Source: Chitinophaga pinensis (GTDB taxonomy: Bacteria; Bacteroidota; Bacteroidia; NS11-12g; UBA9320). Taken from it: a stretch of 40,855 nt of DNA. The notes beneath the pieces were generated by a model. The model had not been told where the DNA came from. It searched no databases and worked only from the letters and a program-made list of their open reading frames with translations. This document shows positions 1 through 8,290 of this stretch, one piece after another. Where the stretch lies: contig CAMDXE010000006.1 of assembly GCA_945878925.1 (NCBI GenBank), positions 1 through 40,855 on the forward strand, given 5' to 3'. The translations under genes and the position numbers were made by a program. How positions within the stretch are numbered: position 1 is the stretch's first letter; every line of letters begins with the position of its first letter.

Positions 1-37
1 TAATTGTTATTTTAACTAACCCAGTGGTCCTGTTTTT

Positions 38-57
38 GGGGAGTATTACAGCTCCCC
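38..57 (+). terminator. Possible hairpin at element gene end
   Basis: Six-base arms GGGGAG (38-43) and CTCCCC (52-57) enclose an eight-base loop and are followed on the plus strand by TGTTTT. This could stop transcription entering from the left. It overlaps the last codons of the leftward gene at 46-507. On the minus strand no T-run follows, so it does not look like that gene's own terminator. Weak call. Confidence 0.25.
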
Positions 58-507
58 TGTTTTGAAAATATTTAAGAGTGCCTCATCTTGATCAGAAAAA
101 TGAATTTTTAAAATATTGTTAATCTCGTCAATGAAATCTGATTTAAAAACTGGATTAGCCTTAGCTTGTCTATTTGACTCACTTTTTTTAATTGGAACTT
201 TTAAGTGCCCATCTATAAAATCATTAAGATAATCAACAATTGGTTTTGTTCTGCTATAGGTAGTGCTTTTATTCTTCCAATATTTTAATTCATTCCCATT
301 TTTATATTCGACGGGGTAATCAAAATCAGGTAATTTAATAATAATTTCTTCTAAACTATATAGTTCTGTTTGGAGTATTTTAATAGCGTATTCTCTGAGC
401 TGTAGAGCTTCCATTTTATCTATATTATTTAATATTTCAACCCCATAAGTTACGGCTTTGGAATAAAACTCTTTAAGATCTTCTTCAGTTAGGCCTGGTG
501 TTTTCAT
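46..507 (-). CDS. Unknown protein coupled to integrase
   Basis: 153 residues, family not recognised. The ATG overlaps the stop of the upstream integrase gene by four bases (ATGA), so the two are probably translated together. The protein is charged, probably mostly helical, with no signal peptide, membrane segment or cysteine pair. An acidic N-terminal half (TEEDLKEFYSKAV) is followed by a basic patch near residues 107-120 (KKSESNRQAK), then a C-terminal helix ending FKTGEL. No helix-turn-helix of the usual excisionase kind is evident. Its position suggests a function in the integrated element, perhaps recombination directionality or accessory DNA binding, but that is inference from location only. 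The DNA is visibly more AT-rich than pyrF and gltA to the right, in keeping with horizontal acquisition. Confidence 0.7.
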   Translation of the reverse strand: MKTPGLTEEDLKEFYSKAVTYGVEILNNIDKMEALQLREYAIKILQTELYSLEEIIIKLPDFDYPVEYKNGNELKYWKNKSTTYSRTKPIVDYLNDFIDGHLKVPIKKSESNRQAKANPVFKSDFIDEINNILKIHFSDQDEALLNIFKTGEL

Positions 508-1652
508 TTTTCGAAATCTAAAATTATTTTATCAGTCGCATCTCGCTTAGTTTGATCAATAACCTTTGCGTAAATTTGGGTGGTCTTCAATTCACGATGG
601 CCTAACATTTTTGATAATGTATATATATCTGTTCCTTTACTTAGTTGAAGTGTAGCATAAGTATGTCTAAAGCAATGAAATGTAATTGGCTTACTAATTC
701 CCGCGGCACCAATCCATTGATATAGGTGTTTATTATGAAATGAGGAATAATTTAACCCATCAAAAACTCTTTGTGCAGAATCTTTTGGTTCTCCTAGCAA
801 ATCAACTGCTTGCTGTGAAATTGGCATCATCTCTACCCTTTTTGTTTTTTGCTGCGTAAATTTTATAAAAAAACCATTACCTTCTATGTATTCTATTTCA
901 TTCCAAATCATTTTAGATATATCCGAAAATCTAATACCAGTAATCGCAGAAAATAAAGCTGCATTTTTAATTAAATAATTATGGCATGGGGTTTTTATAA
1001 GTTGATTTAATTCTTCAATTGTCAGAAAATTTCTTTGTGTTTCAATTTTAGAAATACCAACAATCCTCCGATTAATATCATGTTGCAGAAAGCCATCCTT
1101 ATATGCTTCATTTAAAGCTGACTTAAATTTATTAAAATATGACCAAGCAGTATTTTGTGATAATGGTTTTTTTAATATTTTTTTAGAATTTGCATTTAGT
1201 ATGTAGTTTTTAAAATCATTACAAAAAGATTCGTTAATTTTTATAAACTTTATTTCTCCTTTACAATAATCTTCTAAATATTTAAGTGAAGAATTCCAGC
1301 CTTTCCTAACTGATTCTTTTTGTTTTTTTGCTATATTTCTAAAGTATAATATAAAGTCTTGGTCACCCTTTTCAATTATTTTTAATTGCTCTAACTCATA
1401 TCCAGAATATATTTCCGGTTTATTTAAAACATTATCTCTTTTTTGTCTTATATGCTCGGCAATATTTAAAGTTTCACTATTATGTAGTTTATCAATACTA
1501 GTTTTAGGATTATCTATAAGATAGTAACCTAAAAATTCTCTTCGAGAATACTTTCCGGTTTCAGGGTTTTGAATAGCAGGATAAAAATCCAAATACAAAC
1601 TTTTTCTTTTATTAGAAATCGTCTTTTTCCTAAGTGTAACTTTAATAGCCAT
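504..1652 (-). CDS. Tyrosine recombinase / integrase
   Basis: 382-residue phage-type integrase that would cut and rejoin DNA at attachment sites through a tyrosine-DNA intermediate. The layout is an N-terminal arm-binding-like part (about 1-90), a SAM-like core-binding domain (about 99-195) and a catalytic domain (about 205-370). The full catalytic set is visible: R241 in TGIR, K269 in the beta-hairpin, H326 and R329 in HCFR, H352 in LGH, and nucleophile Y361. It therefore looks intact. The form resembles integrases of Bacteroidota conjugative transposons and genomic islands. It is transcribed leftward, away from pyrF, so the element it serves should extend beyond the left window edge. An AT-rich, repeat-rich stretch lies directly upstream. 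The ATG gives a normal start for the family. Confidence 0.93.
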   Translation of the reverse strand: MAIKVTLRKKTISNKRKSLYLDFYPAIQNPETGKYSRREFLGYYLIDNPKTSIDKLHNSETLNIAEHIRQKRDNVLNKPEIYSGYELEQLKIIEKGDQDFILYFRNIAKKQKESVRKGWNSSLKYLEDYCKGEIKFIKINESFCNDFKNYILNANSKKILKKPLSQNTAWSYFNKFKSALNEAYKDGFLQHDINRRIVGISKIETQRNFLTIEELNQLIKTPCHNYLIKNAALFSAITGIRFSDISKMIWNEIEYIEGNGFFIKFTQQKTKRVEMMPISQQAVDLLGEPKDSAQRVFDGLNYSSFHNKHLYQWIGAAGISKPITFHCFRHTYATLQLSKGTDIYTLSKMLGHRELKTTQIYAKVIDQTKRDATDKIILDFEK

Positions 1653-1671
1653 CTAAATAAATATTTATAAA

Positions 1672-1702
1672 TATTTGTACCTTAAAATATAAGGTACAAA
1701 TA
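1672..1702. repeat. 13-bp perfect inverted repeat by integrase
   Basis: Arms TATTTGTACCTTA (1672-1684) and TAAGGTACAAATA (1690-1702) are perfectly complementary and separated by AAATA. The left arm overlaps an 18-base palindrome at 1659-1676. The repeat lies about 20 bases upstream of the integrase ATG. It could be an integrase or excisionase binding site, or an operator controlling int. The arms are seen directly; the role is inferred. Confidence 0.7.
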
Positions 1703-1887
1703 GGATACAAATATAACACTATAAATACATAATAAAACAAATAAAAGATAAACACAAAAATTACATATTTAATTTAATATCAAATAATTATAAAAATATA
1801 GCCTATTTGTATCTTCTTATTTTGTTTGGTTAAGATTTTGCCAAATAAAATGGATAAGCTTTTCTTGCATAAGGGTATTCAAAGCTT

Positions 1888-1920
1888 AAAAAAGAATGAG
1901 AGAGATGCAAGCAATCTCTT
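1888..1920 (-). terminator. Possible pyrF terminator hairpin
   Basis: Read on the minus strand downstream of pyrF, AGAGAT and ATCTCT arms (plus-strand 1914-1919 and 1901-1906) enclose a seven-base loop. A T-run follows (A-run at 1888-1893 on the plus strand) after a short spacer. The spacer is longer than in a classical intrinsic terminator, so the call is tentative. Confidence 0.3.
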
Positions 1921-1989
1921 AGATTAAATGTTTAAATTTAGGAAACAAAAATTAGAGAGTATTCGAATTGCAGTTGCCAGCCAAATTAG

Positions 1990-2799
1990 CTAGATCGATT
2001 GCAGATACGTCATCATTTCCATCTGCAATTTCATGGCTTCATTTGCTGCCGCCTCTTTAAAATCGAATCCATTGGAAGCATAGATTATTCCGCGCGACGA
2101 ATTTACCAATAGGCCACAATCTTTGTTTAAACCATAGAGGCTTACGTTTTTCAAATCGCCGCCTTGGGCGCCAATTCCAGGAACCAGAAGAAAATGATCA
2201 GGAAGAATTTTTCGTATTTCGGCAAATTTTTCGGCCTTAGTGGCGCCAATTACAAACATTAAGTTGTTGGGATGGCCCCAAGAGGCTACTTTTTTTAAAA
2301 CCGATTCGTAAACATGTCCATCTTGAGTTTCTAATAATTGAAAATCGGCACTTCCCGAATTGCTTGTGAGCCCCAAAACGATTGTAAATTTATTTTCATA
2401 TTCCAAAAATGGCCCAACGGAATCGTGGCCCATATACGGCGATACAGTAAGGGCATCGTAAGGGTAGGTTTCAAAAAATGTTTTGGCATACATTTTACTG
2501 GTATTTCCAATATCTCCTCGTTTGGCATCGGCAATTACAAAACAATTTTCGGGTATGGCCTGCAAAGTTTTCTCCATGCTTTTCCATCCCGATAATCCGT
2601 ACTGCTCATAAAATGCCAAATTTATTTTATAGGCTACTGCATAAGGCGATGTAGCTTCGATAATGGCTTTATTAAAACTGTAAATTGGATCGTCGTCGGC
2701 CATCAAATGTTGAGGAATTTTGCTTAATTCGGTATCAAGTCCTACACATAAATAGGATTTTTTTTGTCGAATTTGATCAATTAGTTGCTGGCGGTTCAA
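1990..2799 (-). CDS. pyrF: Orotidine 5'-phosphate decarboxylase
   Basis: 269 residues. Converts orotidine 5'-monophosphate to UMP, the last step of de novo pyrimidine synthesis, in the cytoplasm. The length and the motif DAKRGDIGNT (residues 91-100, with the catalytic Asp-Lys-Asp residues) match the longer PyrF group common in Bacteroidota and Actinobacteria. The N-terminal part carries the CVGLDT motif typical of the family. The start appears to be TTG: the translation from there (MNRQQLIDQI) matches the usual N-terminus and no ATG lies close by. It stands alone on the minus strand, between the presumed integrated element and the divergent gltA gene. Confidence 0.95.
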   Translation of the reverse strand: MNRQQLIDQIRQKKSYLCVGLDTELSKIPQHLMADDDPIYSFNKAIIEATSPYAVAYKINLAFYEQYGLSGWKSMEKTLQAIPENCFVIADAKRGDIGNTSKMYAKTFFETYPYDALTVSPYMGHDSVGPFLEYENKFTIVLGLTSNSGSADFQLLETQDGHVYESVLKKVASWGHPNNLMFVIGATKAEKFAEIRKILPDHFLLVPGIGAQGGDLKNVSLYGLNKDCGLLVNSSRGIIYASNGFDFKEAAANEAMKLQMEMMTYLQSI

Positions 2800-2914
2800 A
2801 ATATAATTTTATGCAAATAACTTATTATTTTATCAGAGGTAAATGGATTATTAAATTATTATAAAAAAAAATTAGGCCATTCATTCGTTAAATTGATGTA
2901 AAAAAAACATGGAG

Positions 2915-2947
2915 TTGAATTAAAATGAATTTGAAATGCTAATTTCG
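2915..2947 (+). promoter_or_regulatory. Possible gltA promoter
   Basis: TAATTTCG at 2940-2947 differs by one base from the Bacteroidota -7 element TAnnTTTG. A TTG sits 22 bases upstream at 2915-2917, near the spacing expected for the -33 element. Transcription would start about 20-25 bases before the gltA ATG. Pattern match only. Confidence 0.3.
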
Positions 2948-2976
2948 TGACACTTTTTTACAACTCCTAATTGCTC

Positions 2977-4263
2977 ATGAGCGAAACCGCTAAAATCAAT
3001 ATTCAAGGCAAAGAAATCGAATTGCCACTTATCCTTGGCTCAGAAAACGAAACCGGCATTGACATTTCGGATTTGCGTGCAAAAACTGGTGCCATCACCT
3101 TAGATATTGGGTATAAAAATACGGGCGCTGCCACAAGTGCTATAACGTATTTGGATGGCGAATTGGGCATCTTAAGGCATAGAGGCTATGCTATTGAAGA
3201 CTTAGCCGAAAATGCTACCTTTTTGGAAGTAGCCTACCTCCTTATAAATGGCAAGCTTCCCAATAATGACGAATACAAAGATTTTGATTTAAATATCCGA
3301 CATCACACGATAGTGAATGAAGATATGAAAAATATTTTTGAAGCATGGCCAACTGCAAGTCACCCCATGGGGCAACTTATTGCTATGATTTCGTCGCTCT
3401 CATCGTTTTATCCCGAAAGTTTAGGAACAGGACAAAATGAAGAACAGAAAAAATTAAACGTATACCGATTGTTGGCAAAAATGCCAACGATATGTGCCAT
3501 GATTTACAAAAAAAGTCTGGGACATCCGTTTAATTACCCTCAAAATAAATTGGATTACGTATCCAATTTTTTAAATATGACGTTTAAGCATGTTACCGAA
3601 GATTACGAAATCGATCCGGTTTTGGTGAATGCTTTAAACAAACTTTTAATTCTGCATGCCGATCATGAACAAAATTGCAGCACCTCTACGGTACGCCTTG
3701 TTGGCTCGTCGCATGCCAATTTGTATGCATCCATTGGGGCAGGAGTAGCAGCACTTTGGGGCCCTCTGCATGGTGGAGCAAACCAAGAAGTTATCGAAAT
3801 GCTTGAACTGATAAAAGCCGATGGTGGCAATGTTGAAAAATGGGTTAACAAAGCCAAAGACAAATCCGATGATTTTAGATTAATGGGTTTTGGCCACCGG
3901 GTTTATAAAAACTTCGACCCTCGTGCAAATATTATTAAAAAAGCCTGTGATGATGTTTTAAACAAGTTAGGCATTCACGATTCGTCGCTCGAAATTGCCA
4001 AAAAATTGGAACAAACCGCTTTAGCCGACCCTTATTTTATTGAGCGAAAATTGTTTCCAAACGTCGATTTTTATTCGGGTATTATTTATAAAGCGATGGG
4101 ATTTCCGGTCGAAATGTTTACGGTGCTTTTTGCCCTTGGGCGATTGCCAGGTTGGATAGCACAATGCAATGAAATGCGCGATCAAAAACAACCAATAGGC
4201 CGACCCCGACAAATATATACTGGCGAAATATTACGCCCCTACGTCGAACGTGGGCAGCGTTAG
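2977..4263 (+). CDS. gltA: Citrate synthase
   Basis: 428 residues from the ATG at 2977; an in-frame TTG two codons upstream is also open but less likely. Condenses acetyl-CoA and oxaloacetate to citrate, the entry step of the TCA cycle. The length fits the type I, hexameric bacterial class. Visible active-site motifs are GPLHGGANQE (catalytic His), FGHRVYKNFDPR (His and Arg) and NVDFYSG (catalytic Asp). The N-terminal stretch with TYLDGELGILRHRGY is typical of the family. It is a single transcription unit, divergent from pyrF and convergent with the 3-hydroxyacyl-CoA dehydrogenase gene; no clear terminator hairpin was seen between them. A second TCA enzyme, isocitrate dehydrogenase, lies at the far right of the window. 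Confidence 0.97.
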   Translation: MSETAKINIQGKEIELPLILGSENETGIDISDLRAKTGAITLDIGYKNTGAATSAITYLDGELGILRHRGYAIEDLAENATFLEVAYLLINGKLPNNDEYKDFDLNIRHHTIVNEDMKNIFEAWPTASHPMGQLIAMISSLSSFYPESLGTGQNEEQKKLNVYRLLAKMPTICAMIYKKSLGHPFNYPQNKLDYVSNFLNMTFKHVTEDYEIDPVLVNALNKLLILHADHEQNCSTSTVRLVGSSHANLYASIGAGVAALWGPLHGGANQEVIEMLELIKADGGNVEKWVNKAKDKSDDFRLMGFGHRVYKNFDPRANIIKKACDDVLNKLGIHDSSLEIAKKLEQTALADPYFIERKLFPNVDFYSGIIYKAMGFPVEMFTVLFALGRLPGWIAQCNEMRDQKQPIGRPRQIYTGEILRPYVERGQR

Positions 4264-4325
4264 TATTGGCTAATAGTCTGTATTAATTGCAAAACAAGAA
4301 GACTCTTTAACGTTTGTTTCGACAT

Positions 4326-5216
4326 TTAAGAAGTAAACCGTTTACTAACCCTCAATTCTTTTACGCCTAGAGTGTAATCGTAGAAACCTTCCCCTGTTTT
4401 TATTCCTAATTTTTTGGCCGTCACCATATTGGTGAGCAAAGGGCAGGGCGCATATTTAGGGTTTCCAAATCCTGTATAAAGTACCGTCAAAATGCTATGA
4501 CACACGTCCAAACCTATAAAATCGGCCAATTGCAAAGGACCCATTGGATGAGCCATTCCTAATTTCATAATGGTATCAATTTCTTCGACGCCTGCAACCC
4601 CTTCGTGAAGCGAACATATGGCTTCATTTATCATAGGCATTAAGATGCGGTTGGCTATAAATCCTGGATAATCCTCCACTACGGTTGGTATTTTATTAAT
4701 GGCTTTCGAAAGGGTTAAAATGGTTTCAGTAACCTGTTTATCGGTACTATATCCATTAATTACCTCCACCAATTTCATTACCGGAACGGGATTCATAAAA
4801 TGCATCCCAATTACCGCACCCGGCCTTTGGGTGGCCGAAGCCAATTTGGTAATCGAAATGGACGATGTATTGGTGGCCAATATGCAGTTGGCTGGTGCAT
4901 GTGCATCCATTTCTGCAAATATTTTCAATTTTAGGTCGCTATTTTCGGTGGCGGCCTCAATGACTAATTCGGCCGATTGGACACCTTCGGAAATAGACTG
5001 GTAAGTAGTAATATTAGCCAAAGCCTCATTTTTTGATTGTTCGCTAGCAAGGCCTTTCGCTATTTGCCTATCAAAGTTTTTGTTAATGTTTAAAAGGGCT
5101 TTGGACAAAGCCCTTTGATTCATATCTATAAGGGCCACTTTATAGCCATGTTGTGCAAAAACATGAGCAATGCCATTGCCCATGGTGCCCGAACCAATAA
5201 TTGAAATGTTTTTCAT
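4326..5216 (-). CDS. 3-hydroxybutyryl-CoA dehydrogenase
   Basis: 296 residues. NAD(P)-dependent oxidation/reduction between acetoacetyl-CoA and 3-hydroxybutyryl-CoA, in fatty-acid or butyrate/PHB-type metabolism. The N-terminal Rossmann domain begins with GSGTMG (residues 8-13). The catalytic histidine is H139 in GMHFMNP. The C-terminal helical domain contains PGFIANRILMPMINEA and GPLQLADFIGLD, both typical of the short, single-function PaaH/Hbd form rather than the fused FadB. It lies 15 bases downstream of the DUF5683 gene on the same strand, so it may be transcribed with the parAB run. That grouping has no obvious metabolic meaning. Confidence 0.93.
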   Translation of the reverse strand: MKNISIIGSGTMGNGIAHVFAQHGYKVALIDMNQRALSKALLNINKNFDRQIAKGLASEQSKNEALANITTYQSISEGVQSAELVIEAATENSDLKLKIFAEMDAHAPANCILATNTSSISITKLASATQRPGAVIGMHFMNPVPVMKLVEVINGYSTDKQVTETILTLSKAINKIPTVVEDYPGFIANRILMPMINEAICSLHEGVAGVEEIDTIMKLGMAHPMGPLQLADFIGLDVCHSILTVLYTGFGNPKYAPCPLLTNMVTAKKLGIKTGEGFYDYTLGVKELRVSKRFTS

Positions 5217-5231
5217 TTATATTTTTTTTGT

Positions 5232-5783
5232 TTAAAACGTTAAGGTGAAGGATAAAGACGAATTCATGCGTCCAAAATGGTTTAACACCAAATTAGGATA
5301 CCACTCTACACTTAAATCCTTATTAATTTTGAATTCTTGTAAATGCGCATCCACATTGGCATCTATAATATTTAGAGCATACAAACCCACATAGGCCAAA
5401 ATGCAAATATCTCGATTTCGCCTATGAAAATTTCGGTAGCTCTGCACGGTTCCATCGGTTAAAGTAGGAAATTTGGTATCAACGGTCGACGCAAGCGTGT
5501 CGAATCGAACATCTACGGCGTGTTGATAGCTTTTAAATTTGTTTTGGTTATAGCTAAATCCAGCAGTTATGCCAGCAAAACCTGCATACACAATCCCTGT
5601 TTTCCAAATTTTCCCGTTATATATTTGGCCTAGTCCAGGTATGATCGCCGAATACAGGGTTGCTTTTCGAGGATTTAAACGATGGGTACCAACACTATCC
5701 TGATCTTTTTTTTGTGCAATCAAGAAGCTTGGCTCTATAAAAAATAGAATAAACAAAAGTATAAAACCGCTGTGTTTATGCAC
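5232..5783 (-). CDS. DUF5683 membrane protein
   Basis: 183 residues from a GTG start. An N-terminal signal peptide or hydrophobic helix (about 7-24, FILLFILFFIEPSFLIAQ) is followed by the conserved block RKATLYSAIIPGLGQIYNGK and a second hydrophobic segment (about 62-77). This block, similar to the TM2-type PGLGQxYxGK motif, marks DUF5683, a Bacteroidota family of unknown function. It is commonly found directly downstream of parB, as here (51-base gap). It probably sits in the cell envelope. The role is unknown; proximity to segregation genes is the only clue. Confidence 0.85.
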   Translation of the reverse strand: MHKHSGFILLFILFFIEPSFLIAQKKDQDSVGTHRLNPRKATLYSAIIPGLGQIYNGKIWKTGIVYAGFAGITAGFSYNQNKFKSYQHAVDVRFDTLASTVDTKFPTLTDGTVQSYRNFHRRNRDICILAYVGLYALNIIDANVDAHLQEFKINKDLSVEWYPNLVLNHFGRMNSSLSFTLTF

Positions 5784-5834
5784 CTCACAAAATTAACTTT
5801 CCACACTCACATTACAAAAATGCAATTTTGCATG

Positions 5835-6761
5835 TTAAAATTGTTTCAAAATTTCCTTAAAGTGATCTCGGTTTTCAAATTCGATAACAATGCTCCCTTT
5901 TTCGCCTCCAAGGGGTTTGATTTCTACATGTGCCTTAAATTTTCGAGCTATCATGTCGCCAAAGTTCTTGAATTCGGCAAAATGTTTTGAAACGGGCAAG
6001 GGTTCATCCTCTCCTAGTTTATATAAATCGATGGCTTTTTTTTCGTTTTTGATTTTGGGCGAGCCTTGCTTTGCTAAATTTTCGACGGCGCGCACCGACA
6101 AACCTTCTGTTATCGTGCGTTGGTAAATTTCCATCTGCCAATCGTGGTTGGTAACATTAATTATAGCACGGGCATGGCCCATGCTTATTTTGTTTCCTTT
6201 CAACCCCAATTGAATCTCATCGGGCAATTTCAACAAACGAAGGTAATTATTAACGGTGGTTCTATTTTTGCCCACTCTTTCGCCCAATTCCTCTTGTTTT
6301 AAATCGCATTCTTCGAGCAATCGCTTATAACTTATAGCTATTTCAATGGGGTTAAGTTCTTCGCGTTGGATGTTTTCGATGATGGCCATTTCCAACATTT
6401 CCTGGTCGTTTGCCACACGCACATATGCAGGTATATCTAATAAGCCAGCTAATAAGGAAGCCCGTGTTCGGCGTTCGCCCGAAATGATTTGATACTTTTC
6501 GAACCCTATTTTGCGTACAGTAATGGGTTGGATAACGCCATGTACCCGAATGCTATCGGCCAGCTCGCTTAAATTTTCTTCGTTAAACTCGGTACGAGGT
6601 TGAAAAGGGTTGGCCTCAATTTGTGAGATAAATATATTTGCTACAGCATTCAAAACTCTTGGCTCGAGTGTAGCCGATTCGGTATTTGCTCCTTCAAGTA
6701 AGGCACTGAGTCCTCGTCCGAGAGCATTTCTTTTTTTATGTTGATTTAATGAATTTGTCAT
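5835..6761 (-). CDS. parB: Chromosome partitioning protein ParB
   Basis: 308 residues. Binds parS sites, spreads as a CTP-dependent clamp and works with ParA to segregate the origin region. The N-terminal conserved segment RNALGRGLSALL (11-22) is the ParA-contact type. The ParB/Spo0J nuclease-like domain (about 44-135) has the CTP-binding signature GERRTR (95-100). The helix-turn-helix (about 155-185) includes KQEELGERVGKNRTTVNNYL, and a C-terminal dimerisation part follows. Its ATG overlaps the parA stop by four bases, indicating coupled translation. I found no convincing parS (TGTTNCACGTGAAACA type) near the gene. Confidence 0.96.
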   Translation of the reverse strand: MTNSLNQHKKRNALGRGLSALLEGANTESATLEPRVLNAVANIFISQIEANPFQPRTEFNEENLSELADSIRVHGVIQPITVRKIGFEKYQIISGERRTRASLLAGLLDIPAYVRVANDQEMLEMAIIENIQREELNPIEIAISYKRLLEECDLKQEELGERVGKNRTTVNNYLRLLKLPDEIQLGLKGNKISMGHARAIINVTNHDWQMEIYQRTITEGLSVRAVENLAKQGSPKIKNEKKAIDLYKLGEDEPLPVSKHFAEFKNFGDMIARKFKAHVEIKPLGGEKGSIVIEFENRDHFKEILKQF

Positions 6762-7558
6762 GATACCTGTTTTTCTTCCTCCACCATTTTAGTTAACCCG
6801 TTTTTTTGTAATATTTCTCTAGCCAAGTTTAAATAATTAATGCTGCCTTTGCTTCCGGCATCGTGTTCCATAACTGAAATTCCAAAGCTTGGGGCCTCGC
6901 TTAGCTTGGTATTGCGTTGTATAATGGTATCGAATACCAGCTGTTGGAAATGGGTTTTTACTTCATCCACTACCTGATTGCTCAAGCGTAAGCGCGTATC
7001 GTACATCGTTAAAAGTATGCCTTCGATTTCGAGGCGTGGATTTATTCCTCTTTGAACTATTTTTATGGTATTCAATAATTTACCCAAACCCTCCAAGGCA
7101 AAAAACTCGCATTGTACAGGAATGATTATTGAATTGGCAGCCGTTAGAGCATTAGTGGTTATTAAGCCTAAAGAGGGCGAACAATCAATTATAATAAATT
7201 GATAGGTTTCTTTAACGCGATTCAAGGCCCTGCTCATTAATTTTTCGCGATTTGGCAAATCTACCAATTCGATTTCGGCACCTACCAAATCGATGTTAGC
7301 AGGCAATAAATCTAAAAAATTATTTTCTGTTTTAAGAATCAAATCGGCAGGATTTAAGTCCTGAATTAAGGTTTCGTACAATCCAACCTTTATATTTTTA
7401 AGATCAAAGCCCAAGCCTGAGGTGGTATTAGCCTGTGGATCGGCATCAACCAACAACGTTTTGAACTCGAGCAAGGCTAATGCCGACGCCAAATTAATGG
7501 CGGTGGTTGTTTTTCCTACGCCACCCTTTTGGTTGGCTATGCAAATTATTTTTCCCAT
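6758..7558 (-). CDS. parA: Chromosome partitioning ATPase ParA
   Basis: 266 residues. Walker-type ATPase of the Soj/ParA/MinD group that binds DNA non-specifically and is released by ParB, driving origin segregation. The deviant Walker A KGGVGKTT lies at 11-18 with its signature lysine at the first position. The A' motif DADPQANTTSGLG and the Walker B-like IIIDCSPSLG are present. The length is that of chromosomal Soj-type ParA without an added N-terminal HTH. It is 27 bases downstream of the UPF0173 hydrolase and overlaps parB, so at least parA-parB form one unit. Confidence 0.97.
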   Translation of the reverse strand: MGKIICIANQKGGVGKTTTAINLASALALLEFKTLLVDADPQANTTSGLGFDLKNIKVGLYETLIQDLNPADLILKTENNFLDLLPANIDLVGAEIELVDLPNREKLMSRALNRVKETYQFIIIDCSPSLGLITTNALTAANSIIIPVQCEFFALEGLGKLLNTIKIVQRGINPRLEIEGILLTMYDTRLRLSNQVVDEVKTHFQQLVFDTIIQRNTKLSEAPSFGISVMEHDAGSKGSINYLNLAREILQKNGLTKMVEEEKQVS

Positions 7559-7585
7559 GTTATTTTATCCTTACAATATGTCATT

Positions 7586-8275
7586 CTAGTAAATTTTTGT
7601 TTCTCCAATTGTCAATAAATCAAGCGTCATTCCCTTATCCTTAAACTGAGTTTTAGATATATTTTGATTTATTTTTATAACATCAAAAGTGTCGTAATGC
7701 ATGCCAATAATTCTATCGCAATTGATAAATTGCGCAGCCTTTACAGCATCATCTGTATTCATTGTAAAATTGCCTCCTATTGGCAGAAACGCAAAGTCAA
7801 GCTTATAGCTTTCGGCAATTAATTTCATGTCGAAGGTAAGGGCCGTATCGCCAGCAAAATAAAAACTGCAATCCTTGTTTTTTATTATATAACCAGCAGC
7901 AGTTCCTGCATACATTTGGTTGGGCAATGAATTGGAATGAACCGCCAAAACCATTTTGGCCTCTGCAAAACCAAAATCGTATATACCGCCAATATTCATA
8001 GCGTGCGTATTGCTTATGCCTTGGGCATTTACCCATTGAATGAGTTCCCAGCAGCCAACAACTTTTGCCCCTGTTTTGCGTGCAAAAAACTCTAAATCAG
8101 CCACATGATCTTCATGGCCATGACTTACAAAAATATAATCGCATAAAATGCTGTCTAAATTTACTTCTTTTGCAAGGACATTGGGGCGAATAAAAGGATC
8201 GAACAAGACCTTCACTCCCATTGTTTCAACTAAAAAACAGCTGTGTCCGAAATAAGTAACTTGCGTATTGTACAA
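7586..8275 (-). CDS. UPF0173 metallo-beta-lactamase-fold hydrolase
   Basis: 229 residues from a TTG start; the N-terminus QVTYFGHSCFLVE aligns with the usual family start and no upstream ATG is in frame. It is a metal-dependent hydrolase of the MBL superfamily, substrate unknown. The metal-binding motif SHGHEDH is at residues 51-57, with later ligands in FAGDTAL and GMHYDTF. The block GGNFTMNTDDAVKAA is diagnostic of UPF0173. It is the first gene of the leftward run leading into parAB. Its start is only 15 bases from the probable start of the divergent solute-binding lipoprotein gene, so its promoter must overlap that gene. Confidence 0.9.
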   Translation of the reverse strand: MYNTQVTYFGHSCFLVETMGVKVLFDPFIRPNVLAKEVNLDSILCDYIFVSHGHEDHVADLEFFARKTGAKVVGCWELIQWVNAQGISNTHAMNIGGIYDFGFAEAKMVLAVHSNSLPNQMYAGTAAGYIIKNKDCSFYFAGDTALTFDMKLIAESYKLDFAFLPIGGNFTMNTDDAVKAAQFINCDRIIGMHYDTFDVIKINQNISKTQFKDKGMTLDLLTIGETKIY

Positions 8276-8278
8276 AAT

Positions 8279-8283
8279 GGAGG
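8279..8283 (+). promoter_or_regulatory. Shine-Dalgarno site deciding the TTG start
   Basis: GGAGG stands seven bases before the TTG at 8291. It supports translation of the solute-binding protein from that TTG rather than from the GTG at 8243, which would overlap the divergent gene. Strong Shine-Dalgarno sites are not the rule in this phylum, which makes this one useful. Confidence 0.5.
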
Positions 8284-8290
8284 TGTTGGT

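Larger units (their letters stand above)
1653..1989. other. Repeat-rich gap, candidate attachment region
   Basis: This 337-base gap between the integrase and pyrF holds no gene or tRNA that I can see. It is very AT-rich. It contains an 18-base perfect palindrome (1659-1676), an overlapping 13-base inverted repeat (1672-1702), further copies of the motif TATTTGTAYC in both orientations (1704-1713 and 1804-1813), and a hairpin near 1901-1919. Because it separates a recombinase from an ordinary chromosomal gene, it is the natural place for the right attachment junction. The exact crossover cannot be fixed without the other end of the element or an empty site. Confidence 0.45.

Noticed and set aside
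1653-1989. tRNA gene as an integration target
   Set aside because: No cloverleaf, T-loop or CCA-like end could be found on either strand.
8243-8290. GTG-initiated N-terminal extension of the solute-binding protein
   Set aside because: It would overlap the divergent gene and place 16 extra residues before the signal sequence; the TTG at 8291 has a GGAGG site at good spacing.
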